In this document: positions 47,880 through 60,249 of the stretch, piece by piece | How the letters are laid out: every line of letters starts with the position of its first letter | Numbering within the stretch: the first letter of the stretch is position 1 | Made by a program: the position numbers and the translations under genes | The notes under the pieces: generated by a model | What the model was told of the DNA's origin: nothing | The model's input: the letters and a program-made list of their open reading frames with translations, nothing else | The model's database searches: none | Assembly: GCA_007258455.2 (NCBI GenBank) | Contig: VDFB02262709.1 | Location: 1-64,000 of the forward strand | Reading direction: 5' to 3' | Origin: Sequoia sempervirens | Taxonomy: Eukaryota; Streptophyta; Pinopsida; Cupressales; Cupressaceae | Length of the DNA: 64,000 bases

Positions 47880-48310
47880 CTTTACCACCATACCGCCAAG
47901 AGATTATATAGCTTGCATGGTAAAGCGATACTCACTGCCATCCCGTGGGGAGAATTATAATGCAATGCAGTACCTATCACCATCCAACATAAGGCAATTC
48001 AAAGGAGTGTGGTAAGGTGGTAAACAACAAGAAGATAAAGCATATACTACTATACCATCGGGAGGCTGAACAACATATGTAGTAGAGTGGTATACACCGC
48101 AACCCCATAGCAAGAAGTCTTGAGCAAGGTGGTAGAGCGGTAAGCATTGGAAGAAAATTGGACATCGCAGTACCACGTGAGGTGGATAATATGGCTGCGG
48201 TAGAGCGGTATACATCGCAACCCCGTAGTAAGACATCTTAAGCTAGGCGATAGTGTGGTAAACAACAAAAGGGAAGGGCAAAAAACCACCATACCATAGC
48301 GGGTATAATA
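47880..48310. repeat. GGTAGAGCGGTA-type subterminal repeats
   Basis: Several imperfect copies of a phrase like GGTGGTAGAGCGGTAAGC and its complement (ACCACCATACCGCC) occur (near 47886, 48012, 48080, 48130, 48200, 48245 and 48285), with alternations such as ACCGCAACCCCATAGCAAG (about 48097) and ATCGCAACCCCGTAGTAAG (about 48214). Their position and form suit subterminal motifs of the CACTA element. Confidence 0.6.
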
Positions 48311-48312
48311 AG

Positions 48313-48590
48313 AGACGGTGGTAGTACACTAATCATTACAAATTGTAGTAATAAATGCAAAAAATCATGTTAGCCACCCCAATGCACGAATCCAATGGTG
48401 TAAAAATTAAATACAAGGATTTGAGCTTGCTATGAAATTATTTTATGAAGAGGACGGCGATAGTACACTAATCATTACAAATTGCAGTAATAAATGCAAA
48501 AAATCATGTCAGCCACCCCAATGCACGAATCCAATGGTGTAAAAATTAAATACAAGGATTTAAGCTTGCTATGAAATTATTTTACGAAGA
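48313..48590. repeat. Tandem duplication, 139-bp period
   Basis: Two almost identical copies (about 48313-48451 and 48452-48590) share TAGTACACTAATCATTAC, CAGCCACCCCAATGCACG and AAATTAAATACAAGGATT. It is upstream of the plus-strand companion gene. Confidence 0.95.
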
Positions 48591-48824
48591 GTTGGCATTA
48601 AAACTGATATGACTGAATACTGCACCATCTAAAGACAAGTGATTTTTCCCAATATCGCACTCAATTGCATTGCACTAGCGTGGAAGGAGCTAAAGATATG
48701 AGAAGAAGTCTTGCAAGCATCAAATACTTGGGTAAGTGCATGAAAACTCTCTGAAAGAGCTCTGTTAATATAAAAAATCTTTCAAGGTTTTGTCATCTGA
48801 AGCCATAGTAGAGAAAATTGAAAC

Positions 48825-51800
48825 ATGCCTCCTAAAAGAAAACAATTAGAAGTAAAAGAAAGTCAGCCTAAAATTAAAGATGAAGAACCTAAAGTAAAAA
48901 GAGACCACTCCATCAGTCCATATTAGATATACTTCCAGGTCTATTAAAGAAGGTAATAAGAAGTTTCTCATGGACACCACACAAAGTTGTAGGGATGCCC
49001 TCATTCCCAAATTTGGATGGGACCTATTTTGGTATTTTTATAGTAATAGAAATGAGAAGATTCTGGTGTCAAACCCTTGGATGTTGGATTTAGCAAGGTT
49101 GATTGTCCCAAATGTGTTTGTTGATGTAGAATTTATTAGAATGCTAACCAAACACTATCACTCAGCTACCAAAACAGTAAGGTTTCCAAATGGCACAGTA
49201 TTCGTAGAAGTAACTAGAATAGCCATCATAAAGTGTTTTGACTTAAACAAGCAAGCTTTGACCAAGATATACCTACAAAAAAGTGAGGAGGATTATGCTA
49301 GGTTAAGAAAGACTCATCGAAGTGATGAGCTACCCCTATATATGAAAAGAGGCATTGGTAGCAGAATAATCCCCATCTCTACTAGCACTACTGAACCATT
49401 TACTATGATAGATTTTTAGTATTACTTTGTGAATACATATTTTTCTCTTTGCCAAGTGTTGGGGATGGATGCTCAAGATAAAATGCCAATAGGCCTAATG
49501 ATGATGGCCATGAGAATTCAAAACCTTGAAACTAATGTTGAATATGACTTTGCTTCATACCTTGAGAAGGTGTTAGATGATGAATTCTCCCAAGTTATAG
49601 AGGATAGAGCACTGATTACATTCATACACTATTCCCTACTGTGTCATCTAATATTGTACTAGAATAGGGACAATTGGACTAAAATAATGGACTTGGCTAG
49701 AGTAGATGAGCAAGGGAATCCCACACCTGTCTAGAAATGGTGCTATATTTGGGATAGTTGGTGCAAGAATTCAAGCTTTGTTGTATTCTATGAATAATTT
49801 CTACACAAAATCCTTGGAGTTCTTGGGTATGCAATAGCAAGATTGTCAACCAAAATGTTGCAAATATTGAGACCTTTGGCTTTAAGACCAAAGTAGGGTC
49901 ATACACACAATTTTGGAGATTGGTTCTTCCTCCCATAAGTTACAATAATAAGAGTTTATGGATCCCCTGTTTCTCCACACATACTACCAAAATTTGTGCC
50001 CCTCAAATTAGCATTTCTTGAATTTATGTGGAAAATGATGTGGATGGAGAAAGATGTAATGCAAAAGCAGAATAAAGGCACTTTCCTGCCAAACCAAACC
50101 AAGTGTGAAGATTAGATTGTAGGCTCAGACACACTAGAGGAGTTACAGTATTATTTGAAGACAAGATATGCATTGAATTCTGGAAAAGAAAGAGCCTTTG
50201 ACCCTAAAAATCATATGAACAACATAAGGCACAATATTCGTACCAAAATGACAGTGGCACACCAAGTGGATTATGAAGAAGATGTCATAAGGAACTACAT
50301 TACTTATAATGATGTATTTAGTAGATGGAAAAAATGGGAATATATGAAGAAGCTTGAAGAAAGGAAGAAGCAGAGGTTCAAGGATTTTCTAGGATACTTT
50401 GTTGAGGAAAAGGACCCCATCAAGAGGATAAATTTGATAATGGGTAAATTTGAATAGTTGTATAGTAAGAAGGAAGCATATCTCCAAGTACATGATAGAG
50501 GTGCAACTGCAGAGCATACCCCAGGTGAAACCTTTGAACCTCTCATGGAGCAGTTACCTCCTAAATGATAAAAGATAGAAAGCATTGAATAGTTAGTACC
50601 TTATGAGGAGAGTTAAGAGGTGGGTGATACTGAGGAAGTGGCTATAGTATTGTAGTCATTGAAAGGTGATATTGAGGTTGATCAACCCATCCATGAGACC
50701 AGTGCCCATAAACATGAGGAAAGGATGGGTGATGTAGAAAAAAAGTACAAAGGTACATGAAGATGAAAGGGAAATTGCAGCCAAGAGATTCATAGAAGAC
50801 GATGAATTCATTAAGACTCCCAAGTTTAGGGATTTATGGATGGAGATGAATATAAAGAATTTGAAGAGAGGATGAAATTAGCTGAAGCAAGAATTGAAGA
50901 ATCATAGAAAAATCAAATGGTAGCACAAACTTTCCAGGAATTAAGAGTTGACAACATTGACATTAGCCCCGAGAAGGCTAGAGAAATGGTCTTTAAGAGC
51001 AATATGCTCATTTTCCCTAGCTTGGAATTAAAGAAAATGTTTCTACTTGATCAAGTGTGGGCTCAAGAAGATCCAATGCTAGTTGCAGAATTTGACTCCG
51101 ATGAAGGAGTGAGTGGAATTGGGTATAACCCAAAGATTGAAACCCTAGCCATATGGATCAAACAGAAAAATACACAGAAGCCAAAATTATTGGATGTAAT
51201 TCAAGGGATGGAAGGGGCAACAATGGTAAGGACAATACAAGATACCACCCCTTTGGAGGCAGCCACAATGACCATGCATTCGACCATGTTCACTCAAGCA
51301 ACTGTTAAGGGATTAGAAGGAAAATTGAAGGAGTATGAAAAGGAACAAAGGTTCCTAAATGATGAAGTTAATAAACTGTTCATGGAGAATTTCAAATTGA
51401 AAGAACAATTAAGAGGAGCAAGACCCTCATAAAGCAAGGAGATGGTGTTATACAAGCCTCCTATTGCTCCAATGGATATTGTGAAGAACATTTTTGCAGA
51501 ATAGGTAAAAACTCTAGAGAAGGAAGTGGATGATGTAAAGAAGGCCAACAATCAAACCCAAGATGAAGTGAAAAGGAAAATTTGTGAAGTTATGGAAAAG
51601 ATTCTTGAGCACAAGATAAAATTAGTTATGGATAAATTAGAGAATGTGCATGATAGTTATAAAAAACTTTAGTAGGAAATGGATCAAATAAAGACACATA
51701 TGCTTGTATTAGATCCTTTGTTCAAAAGGTGGCAGCCTATTCACCACACTTTGGCTAAGTTATGCAAAGTTATACAAAGAAGTCGTGATGCTCCCACAAC

Positions 51801-52290
51801 ATTAAAGCCAATTGAACAAACTATGAAGATGATTATTGATGAATTTCAGTATATACAAGGGGAAGATAGAAAGATTGTAACACAAATGGATTTATTCCAT
51901 ACCTCAAAACAGTGGTATATACCTAAAATTGTGAGAGATGGTGATTAGTTGAAGGACTTGGATAAGTGGAAGAAAGAATTTAGTTAGGTTATTCATAAGT
52001 GCATAACTCATATACAAGAGGATGATGATACCAGCCTTCATAGGCTAAATTAGATCATGGATGGGTTGATTGTTCTTGATGCGAGATTCCTAAAGTTTGT
52101 CAATGATACAAAGGAATTACTTGATAATCAATGGTAAACTCATCTTGCAAGCATGCCAAATATCCAGGAATATAAGTGGCCATTAGATTTTACAGTGTAT
52201 CAGTGGGAGGAAACGTATTTGGTTTCAGAAGAACAAGACACTGAGGCGAGAGCATTTGGACGTTCATCATGGAGAGGAAGAATTTTCTAG
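48825..52290 (+). pseudogene. Unidentified large companion gene in CACTA element
   Basis: A plus-strand coding region of about 1150 codons. The likely start is ATG at 48825 (MPPKRKQLEVKE, a basic nuclear-signal-like N-terminus). After one frameshift, one frame holds from about 48930 to 50745 and again from 50880 to 52290. It contains a globular part (KFGWDLFWYFYSNRNEKI, TVRFPNGTVFVEVTRIAI, YYFVNTYFSLCQVLGMD) and a C-terminal coiled-coil-rich part (KGLEGKLKEYEKEQRFLND; KTLEKEVDDVKKANN). About 20 stops interrupt it, most of them TAG. I recognise no named domain; it looks like a transposon-associated protein. It faces the transposase tail to tail. A DNA-binding accessory role like TNPA is only a guess. 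Confidence 0.55.
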
Positions 52291-52694
52291 ATCAATGATC
52301 ACAGGTCTTCTACGTTGAATAATGGAACCATATGTCAAAATGTATTAAGTCTTGTTATTTCCTTAATTATGCTAATTAAATAGTTGTTAGTAAAAGAAGT
52401 AGTTATGAAAGGTCGTCTGTTTTTGTAAAAGGCTTGTAGCTTGTTGCTTCCTATATAAATAGACAACCAAGGCCTAGTTTTAAATCATCATCATCATATA
52501 TCATTTCCATCACCACCAGTAGAAGTAGATAGGTTTCATATTCCACTCATCCACCTTCGCATTTTGAAGACCTCTGTTATTAATGTATATCAATTGAAGC
52601 AATATAATGGAGAACATCTTATTATCAAAGATTCTCCATGACTATGTTATCATTCTATATTTTTCTTATGTTTTCCATACTTATTTCTTCTTAT
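52291..52694. other. 3' flank of companion gene, no gene seen
   Basis: A TATATAAATAG motif occurs near 52453, but no frame follows. Intergenic space between two convergent pseudogenes. Confidence 0.4.
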
Positions 52695-53734
52695 ATTTGA
52701 ATGAATATTAGTTATTGAGCCTCAATACTATGCTTATGTGAATGAATATGTTGATACAATAAAGCATTTACTATGGATGTTTTTTAGTTACATGTTCAAA
52801 ATTATGTTCAATATAAAAATGGAAACTATTTAAAAATAATAAAGTTAACAAAGTTGCTTATTTAAATAATTGTGAGTTACGTACATTAATATTTTATAAA
52901 CTTTTGCGTCTTCACAAACATATGTTGATACAAAATGAATGGAAGAAACATCCAAGTAATCCTAATTTTTTCTACCAACAATTCATACCAAAGATTGAAC
53001 AATTTAAGGATATTGCAATAGGTAATTTGTATCAACACAAATAATATTACTGAAGCATTTCAAATTTTATGCCATAAGAATCATCCTTTTATAAACATGG
53101 ATTGAAAATAATTCTAAAAATTTAGAAGTCTTGGTCATTAACATTATTGTTTGTTGTACAATGTCATCCAGTGTATCATTGTCAATGTTCATATGTTCTT
53201 TCAAATATTTATATATTTGAAAGAATATCAGTTATTGAGCCTCAATACTGTGCTTATGTGAATGAATATGCTAATACAATAAAACATTTACTGTGGACGT
53301 TTTTAGTTACATGTTCAAAATTATGTTCAACATAAAAAATGAAAACTATTTAAAAATAATAAAGTTAACAAAGTTGCTTATTTAAATAATTGTGAGTTAC
53401 GTGCATTAATATTTTATAAACTTTTGTGTCTTCACAAACGTATGTTGATACAAAATGAATGGAAGAAGCATCTAAGTAATCCTAATTTTTTTTGCCAATA
53501 ATTCATACCAAAGATTGAATAATTTAAGGATATTGCAATAGGTAATTTGTATCGACACAAATAATATTACTAAAACATTTCAAAGTTTAGGCCATAAGAA
53601 TCATCCTTTTTTAAACATGGATTGCAAATGATTTTGAAAATTTAGAAGTCTTGGTCATTAACATTATTGTCTGCTACAATGTCATCCGGTGTATCATTGT
53701 CAATGTTCATATGTTCTTTCAAGTATTTAATATT
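52695..53734. repeat. 520-bp tandem duplication at transposase 3' end
   Basis: Two direct copies (about 52695-53214 and 53215-53734) share GTTATTGAGCCTCAATACT, AACAAAGTTGCTTATTTAAA and TAGAAGTCTTGGTCATTAAC, with roughly 5-8% differences by eye. The right part of each copy includes the last codons of the minus-strand transposase (stop at 53642), so the gene end is duplicated. Confidence 0.95.
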
Positions 53735-56700
53735 ATCATCATCCTCATCTTGACCTGCGTCATCTTCATCATCATTGAAATTTGACTGTAGACCATCTAT
53801 ATTGTTACCAGATGTATTTGAATCATCATTTTCTATACCATCCATATTGTTGTCTTCCATAACATCATCTAACTCTAGATTGTTGTCTTCTAATTGTGCC
53901 TGAACATAACCATCTTCAACATCATCATGGATGTCAATTTCTTCGATGTTCTCTAATCCCTCTCTCATTTTGTTGGCCATCATTGTTTTGCTCAATATCC
54001 ACTAATGCATCATCAAATACATGCCTTAATCTTGGATCATAATGTATGACAAATAGCCATTTTGGGTCCAAAATATCTTCATAGAAAAATACCTGCACAT
54101 GAATGACGTACATATATTAGATGTATGTTATAAAAATTTATTGATTAATAAATACATGTATATATTTGCAATAAACTATGAATTAATAGATTAATGATCA
54201 CTACTGCTTCTTGTTTGAGTTAAAGAAATACCTGCTCACAATGAATTGGTAGAACATAAGGCTCCTTATCCTATGGTAGAAACCATGAGGAATCTATAGA
54301 AAATAATCCACTATGGGTATCATGTCTTCATGTCCTCTCAAATGCTTCATACCATCTACACTTAAAAATACAAAAATTAGAAGAGCGGTAATCCAACTCA
54401 ATAATTTCTTGTATTTTGCCAACATATTGTAGATTCCCTTCAATTATATTCTTATCTTTTGAGCTTGATCAACTGGATTGCTTGAGGTCAACCATGATGC
54501 CACAATCGAAGGATCGTCTCTTTACATCTACACTTTCTACACGATAATGTCGACCATATGCCCACATTGCTGGATATTTCCTTGCTTGTGAAAGACCATT
54601 TATTTCAGTGAAAACAAATATAATGACAAATATTAAAATAGTTAATAGTGTCAAAACTATAAGGAAACAACATTTTGTAAAATTCCAATTGTACCTTTCT
54701 TTCACATCCTCTAAACATGTTGATTTCATCTTTTGTTATGTTTGAATCTACACTTGCATCTTCTATTTTATTTTGAATTTGTTTAGTAACCTATTCTAGT
54801 GTGCAATCTTTTCCCCATTCCCCAAGCAGATCAATGGGAAGTGGAGTATTCCTTGGGTTCGATCTCTTAAACTATCTCCTTGCTTCTAACACTTCTTCTC
54901 TATCTATTTGTTCATAAAGTCCATGTGGTACAAAATGAACTTGTTAAGTATAGCACTTTCGTCTACACCTATTACATGTCAACATGTTTATTTCAAACTC
55001 CAAATGTCATGCTGTTAATTTGACAAATAAATTACAGAGCAAATTAATGATTGCAAGAAAACCAACCGCATTGATCATGAATTTACTTACTAATTTCTAC
55101 TTGAACACCATTAGATTGTGGTTTTTCTCCATCGATAATATTTGATGCTCGTTCTGCATCCCAGAAGTGTGGCCCATCTTCAAAATACTTACCAAGGAAT
55201 TCACACAGGAAGAAAAATGCTTCATTCAATACATACCCTTAAGCCATGCAACCCTCTAGATGTCCCTTTTGTCAGACATATCTTTTTAGAGTTTTCATAT
55301 ACCTCTCAAAGAAAAACATCCACCTCATTGATATGACACCCGCCAATTCAATGTCATCGAATAGGTGTATAAGTAAATGGACTTGTAGGTCCATGAAACT
55401 TGTAGGGAGCTCCTTCTCAAATACACATACAATTTTTGCAATTTCCTTCTTCCATTTTGGAACTTCACATTCATGGATCTCCTTGGAGGTCACCCACCTA
55501 ATATAAGAATAGTAAATTAGTATCAACCTTTAGTCAAAAATTAAAATGCAATATAATATCTCTATGTCTCTCACACATGAACATTTCATATAACCACATA
55601 CCTTGTAAATGCTGACAATCGACTTATGGCATTCCTTAAGTCAACTATAAGACAGGAATCCCCCCTTTTTGCCAATGGCATGATATGCTATCAAACACAT
55701 TTATGAAAAGGTCACTAGTAATTTTTTCTCACACAACAAAATGTCAAAATATATTTAGTACTTAATAAATGTTACTAGTAAATGTTAAATGATGATATAT
55801 AATACCTTCATAAAATTATGAAAATCATGTGTTTTAAATCCTACGATATGTCCATCAACTGTAAAAGCTTTAGCCAATGATGACCCATAGCCAATAGGTG
55901 TCCTTATTGAACGAATGACATTTTTTAGTTGGTCTAGCTCTTTTTTTTTTCAAAATTCATGGAGCTTCTACATATGTTTCATTTTCCCTATTTGGCCACA
56001 AATGTTTTCTATCAAATTTGGTACACGAAAGAGCAATATCTCTCCTCGAAGACAAGGTGTCCTCTTTGCCTGATATATGTCAAAATATAGAATTTGGGAC
56101 ATTTTTGAAGATGTGTATAAGATCTAATAGGTGAGATATTAATAGATCCTTCCAGTAAGGGAGCTCATAAAATATGGATTTCCTTTTCATTCCTTCTGGC
56201 ATATTAACTACAACTTGTTTTGGTTCTTCAATTGAATCACCCCGATCAAAAAAATCATCCCAAGCTTTCAATTCATCATTTCCATACTTCTTAAGCCAAT
56301 CACCTGGACCCATAATCATGGAAGGCCCTCTATTTTCAACTTTTCCATCAAATTGATTCTTTAGGTGATTTCTAAACTTATGATCTAGTGGTAGAAAAAC
56401 CTTGTTGTTTGTGTAAATAAATTTATGTAGATCTTTAGAATACCGCCCTTGAAATTGTTCTGCACATCTTGGACATGCAAATATTCCCTTTGTTTGAAGC
56501 CCTGCAATTCAATAAGTAATGTTAATAACATCAAAAAAATAGTATAAAACTAAGTATGAAAGTTGGGATGAAAATAAATTATGAGTGTAAATACGTAAAT
56601 ATTTTATCTTACCAGAACAAACACCAAGTCCTGGGAAATCATGAATAGTCTAACATAGCACACCATACAACATGAAGGACCTATTTTATGGAGGATGTGA

Positions 56701-58080
56701 TATGTCATACATTCTTATGCCTTTCCATAGCAGTTGCATCTCATCAATAAAAGGCGCAAATAAACATCCATGTTTTTAACTTGATGTTTTCCTGGAACAA
56801 TGTGAGTCAGCATAAGGTGCTCCTTTCTAACACTCATCCATGGGGGAATATTGTATAGTATCAATCTGACTGGCCAAACACTATAATTTGAGCTCAAGAA
56901 AGAGAATGGGCACACTCCATCAATTGCAAGACTAGACCTGATACTACGAGGTTCATCTTTGAATTTTCTTGGCCATTTTTCCTTTATGTGTTTCATTGCT
57001 TTGGAGTCAGTCAAAATTCACATGAATCCATCTTTACTCATGTTCTTTGCATGCTAGTCCATCAATTATGCAAGTGACTTGCAATGAAATATTCGTTGAA
57101 GTCTAGGTAAAATTGGCATGTGACGTAAAACCTTCTTTGGAGCTGTAGGACCTTGTACATCTGTACAATATCTCTTCTCAAATTGCATACATGGCATTCT
57201 ACCTTGTTTTGATATTCATCTCTGTATAAAATGCAATCATTTTTAAATGAATGAATTTGCTTATATTCAATCCCCAACTCAACCAACAACAGATGTGCCT
57301 CTCTGCAAGTTGATGGCAACACATTCTCTTTAGGGAATATTTTAGTTTTTAGTGCCTTGTAAGATTGCGAGAGATTAAATCAATTGAATGTTTGACTTAT
57401 GATGAACATGTTTGATATGTCAATCTATACTAGGACTATTTATATACAATATATGATTTTAAAATCCCCTTAAAGAAATATAAATGAAGTTGATGAATGT
57501 TTATGAATTATGTACACCAATTGATAATGCAAAGTAAGAAATATATTTCAACTCACTTCAGTAGGGTAGTGAATCCTTTGTCTGACCAACCAAATAGTGA
57601 CTTGATTTCTAATAATATTAATTTGCATGCTAGTTTTGAGGTTCTACTTGCACTCGATTTGAACACGGGTGTCTTCACTGCTTGCTTGATGGAGTCTTTC
57701 AGGTTGTTATCATCAACAATACATTAGTGGTAATTACCCCTGCTATCATTGTTATTGTAAACCATATGATCATTATTGTCATCATTGTTTCCATCCCCAA
57801 AGAAACCTATAAGAATTTCATTCAATCCTTCTTCATGCATTGCATTTTCACTATCATGATCATCATCATTAAGGCTAGGTGGCATGTCATCAGTGTATGC
57901 GGATCTCATTAGCTCTTCAAATTTCTCAGCTGGTAGTATTCTCTTTAATGTTTCTCTTTTCACCTTGGTATTGTTTAAAGGATGGTTTGGATCATCCCGT
58001 CCAAATCTTAATAACCTAGTTGGATCTTGGGTATTAGTATGTGTTTCATCAACATCTTCTACCCATCAACAAACACAAGC
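53642..58080 (-). pseudogene. CACTA TNP2-type transposase
   Basis: A decayed minus-strand transposase of the CACTA TNPD/TNP2 family, which binds and cuts element ends. In order: an acidic N-terminal stretch (57724-57963), LACKLILLEIKSLFGWSDKGF near 57590, ECHVCNLRRD and IHSFKNDCILYRDEY (57062-57322), then SLAIDGVCPFSFLSSNYSVW, YNIPPWMSVRKEHLMLT and NMDVYLRLLL (56715-57014), and ELPYWKDLLISHLLDLIHI (56080-56319). A DUF4218 region follows, ELPTSFMDLQVHLLIHLFDD and ISMRWMFFFERYMKTLK (55272-55526), a DUF4216-like segment (YGRHYRVESVDVKRRSFDCG, 54469-54729) and an Asp/Glu/Asn-rich tail (53642-53995). Frameshifts and possible introns separate them. Confidence 0.88.
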
Positions 58081-58279
58081 ATTATTTAATGTTTAGCAAC
58101 AATTGATAAATCATAAATATATCAATTTCAAAGAAATATAATCAAATATGGCTTCAAAAATAAAAATAAAAATTGTATGAACATATATACATCAATTAAA
58201 TAATGGAACATTATTTTATAGACTAACTTTTTTATATAATAATTTAAATAAAACACAATTTTGACAACATAGTTTATAA

Positions 58280-58645
58280 AACATCAGTCCACACTCATTT
58301 ATTATTCTTTGGTTTTCTGCCCTTAATAACATCCTTAGGGAGACCTCGTTCTTCCCTTTTCTTTCGCACAAGAGTGCATTTTAAGAAGGGGTAATCAATC
58401 AATAACTCATCCTCAATGGTAAGGTCTATAATGGCCTCAACCATTGTCAATCTATCAACCTCTCTTTCCATATCTCCATCTTTTATCATTTATAACCTCA
58501 ACAAATTGACAATTCGGTCTTACAGTAGGGTCCCTTCCCTTACTACTATTTATAAATCCTGCAATATTTTTGTGTGTGTATGAATGCCCATCTATATACA
58601 TAAGATGACCTTTGTTCATTTCTTTTCCACTTTCCAATTGGAGAC
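58280..58645 (-). pseudogene. SET-like domain fragment, cut by LTR insertion
   Basis: Two overlapping minus frames (58455-58637 and 58295-58489), separated by one frameshift, read together as a SET-domain-like C-terminal half: HLMYIDGHSYTHKNIAGFIN, SSKGRDPTVRPNCQFVEV, then VEAIIDLTIEDELLIDYPF. N-F/I-N followed by N-C and then I.(D/E)ELL.DY.F is the arrangement at the cofactor and catalytic site of SET methyltransferases, where NHS/NC and DY are key. The upstream half is missing because an LTR element begins at 58646. It lies 5' of the TNP2 transposase on the same strand; whether it was fused to it or captured is not resolved. Confidence 0.5.
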
Positions 58646-59938
58646 TGTGCGAACCCCAATCCTAATACCTGCAAAACAATAAGAACAAACACATTAGAAC
58701 ATTAAATTCAAGTAAGAACAAGGATTCCCCATGAAATCCATTCACAAAGCTCAAATTAGGAAAAAAACAATGAAGAACACAATGAAAATAACAAAATAGA
58801 GATTGAATCCTAATTAAGCTAGCAAACTCATGATCCCATGGGGGAATTGGTGCCAATTTGATGTGAAAATTGACCATTTCCTAATTCCTGTGATGCAATA
58901 TTGATGTGTTGATGAATATTGATCCACTTTGATGAAGAATGGTGAGTGCTCCAAGCTGAAACTTGCATAACCTGGCTAAGAACTCCAGTAATATTGATGA
59001 AATTTGTTAAAATGTTGGTATGGTAACTTTGCATAAATTGTGGATGATGAAATGAAGAGATGAACTACTCTTATTTATAGATAGAGATTGATGGATGAAT
59101 GTCAAGAATGAAGCAATAATAGGACTAACATTCATCAATGGAAAGATGCCACTTGTCCAACCTATAGTGGATATGGAGGATGTGCAAGATTTGGGGATTG
59201 TGCCAATAAATGCCTATTTTTGAATTGCGATTTTGTTGAAATGACTTGCAAGAGGAAGAAAGAATGCATTAAATGTCACTTGGCTCAAGGCAAAGGACAT
59301 GTAAGATGGAGTTAAATTCCTTGCTAGATGTACATGTCAATTTGGATTTTTGAATTCATACTTGAAGAATATTCCAAAAAGATGCCTTGTTGAGGAAAAT
59401 AGAGATTTAATAAATCAATTAAATCTATTTTCATGTGCAAGTGGTAAATATTGGAGGATGGGACATGATATGAGATTAAATTAATCAAAGTTAATTAATT
59501 TAATGAAGGGATTAGATGATGTGACAAATTTGACTTAGATTTGTGGATTTATTTAAATCAAATATGAAAAGAGAATATGATAAAAGATTAATTAAATAAA
59601 GATTTTGATTTATTTAATTAAAAGGAAAATATTAGATTTAAACTAAATAAGGTTTAATTTATTTAATTTAATGAAGCGGAGACTTTAGAGATTTAATTAA
59701 ATAAAATTGACTATTTAATTAAATAGGGATAATTAGATCAAAATGATTAATTTAATTATCGAGAAGAGGTGACTTAATTAGATAACTAGTTTATTTAATT
59801 AAAAGAGGAATATTGATGAATTTAATCAGATAAGGGGATTTGATTAAATGGTTAGACCGAAGGATGATTAAGGACAAAACGATGTTAGTAGTTGGGATCA
59901 GATGCACAATGTCAATTGGTACATTTTACGTGTCTACA
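58646..59938 (-). repeat. 3' LTR of a second element of the same family
   Basis: A 1293-bp LTR with plus-strand ends TGTGCGAACC and TGTCTACA, collinear but more divergent from the LTRs at 35613 and 44793 (shared GATTCCCCATGAAATYCAT, CCCATGGGGGAATTGGTG). Its left neighbour is the SET-like fragment; the target duplication should begin GAGAC. Confidence 0.85.
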
Positions 59939-59953
59939 TTTTGCCCCTCTTTG
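59939..59953 (-). other. Polypurine tract of second element
   Basis: On the minus strand AAAGAGGGGCAAAA immediately precedes the LTR start TGTAGACA. Confidence 0.85.
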
Positions 59954-60249
59954 AATCAATGCACTTGTTGCGTTGGTTCAAAGAATAAACGATCTCAATC
60001 AAAGCCAAAAAAAATCGTTATTTAAAATCTTGCCCCACTGCTGCCCAGCGAGAGAAAACATGCCAATATATTGCCCCCTCAAGAGATTGGATGAAAATTT
60101 CAATTTTGGGTGATCTCGCTTGAACAAAGGTGGCGGCCAGTTCCAAAAAGGCTCTAGGAGGTAAAAACATGTCTAAACCATGATAAAAGCGATGTAAAAT
60201 AGGCCTCAACTAGACAAAAACAGGTTCAAGTGTCCAAAACCCTAGTAGG

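Larger units (their letters stand above)
46263..58645 (-). mobile_element. Large CACTA (En/Spm-type) transposon, one end visible
   Basis: Starts CACTACAACAAATCC at 46263, the canonical CACTA terminus. Inside lie subterminal repeats, a plus-strand companion gene and a minus-strand TNP2-type transposase (53642-58080). The other end is not seen: a minus-strand LTR element is inserted at 58646 and runs off the window. At least 12.4 kb is therefore present. It is possible that the terminus at 46263 and the transposase belong to different elements; the matching terminus needs to be found beyond the window. Both coding regions are broken, so this copy is inactive. Confidence 0.6.

Noticed and set aside
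57497..58096. Plus-strand frames with hydrophobic stretches (e.g. 57682-57912)
   Set aside because: They are antisense to the N-terminal acidic part of the TNP2 transposase.
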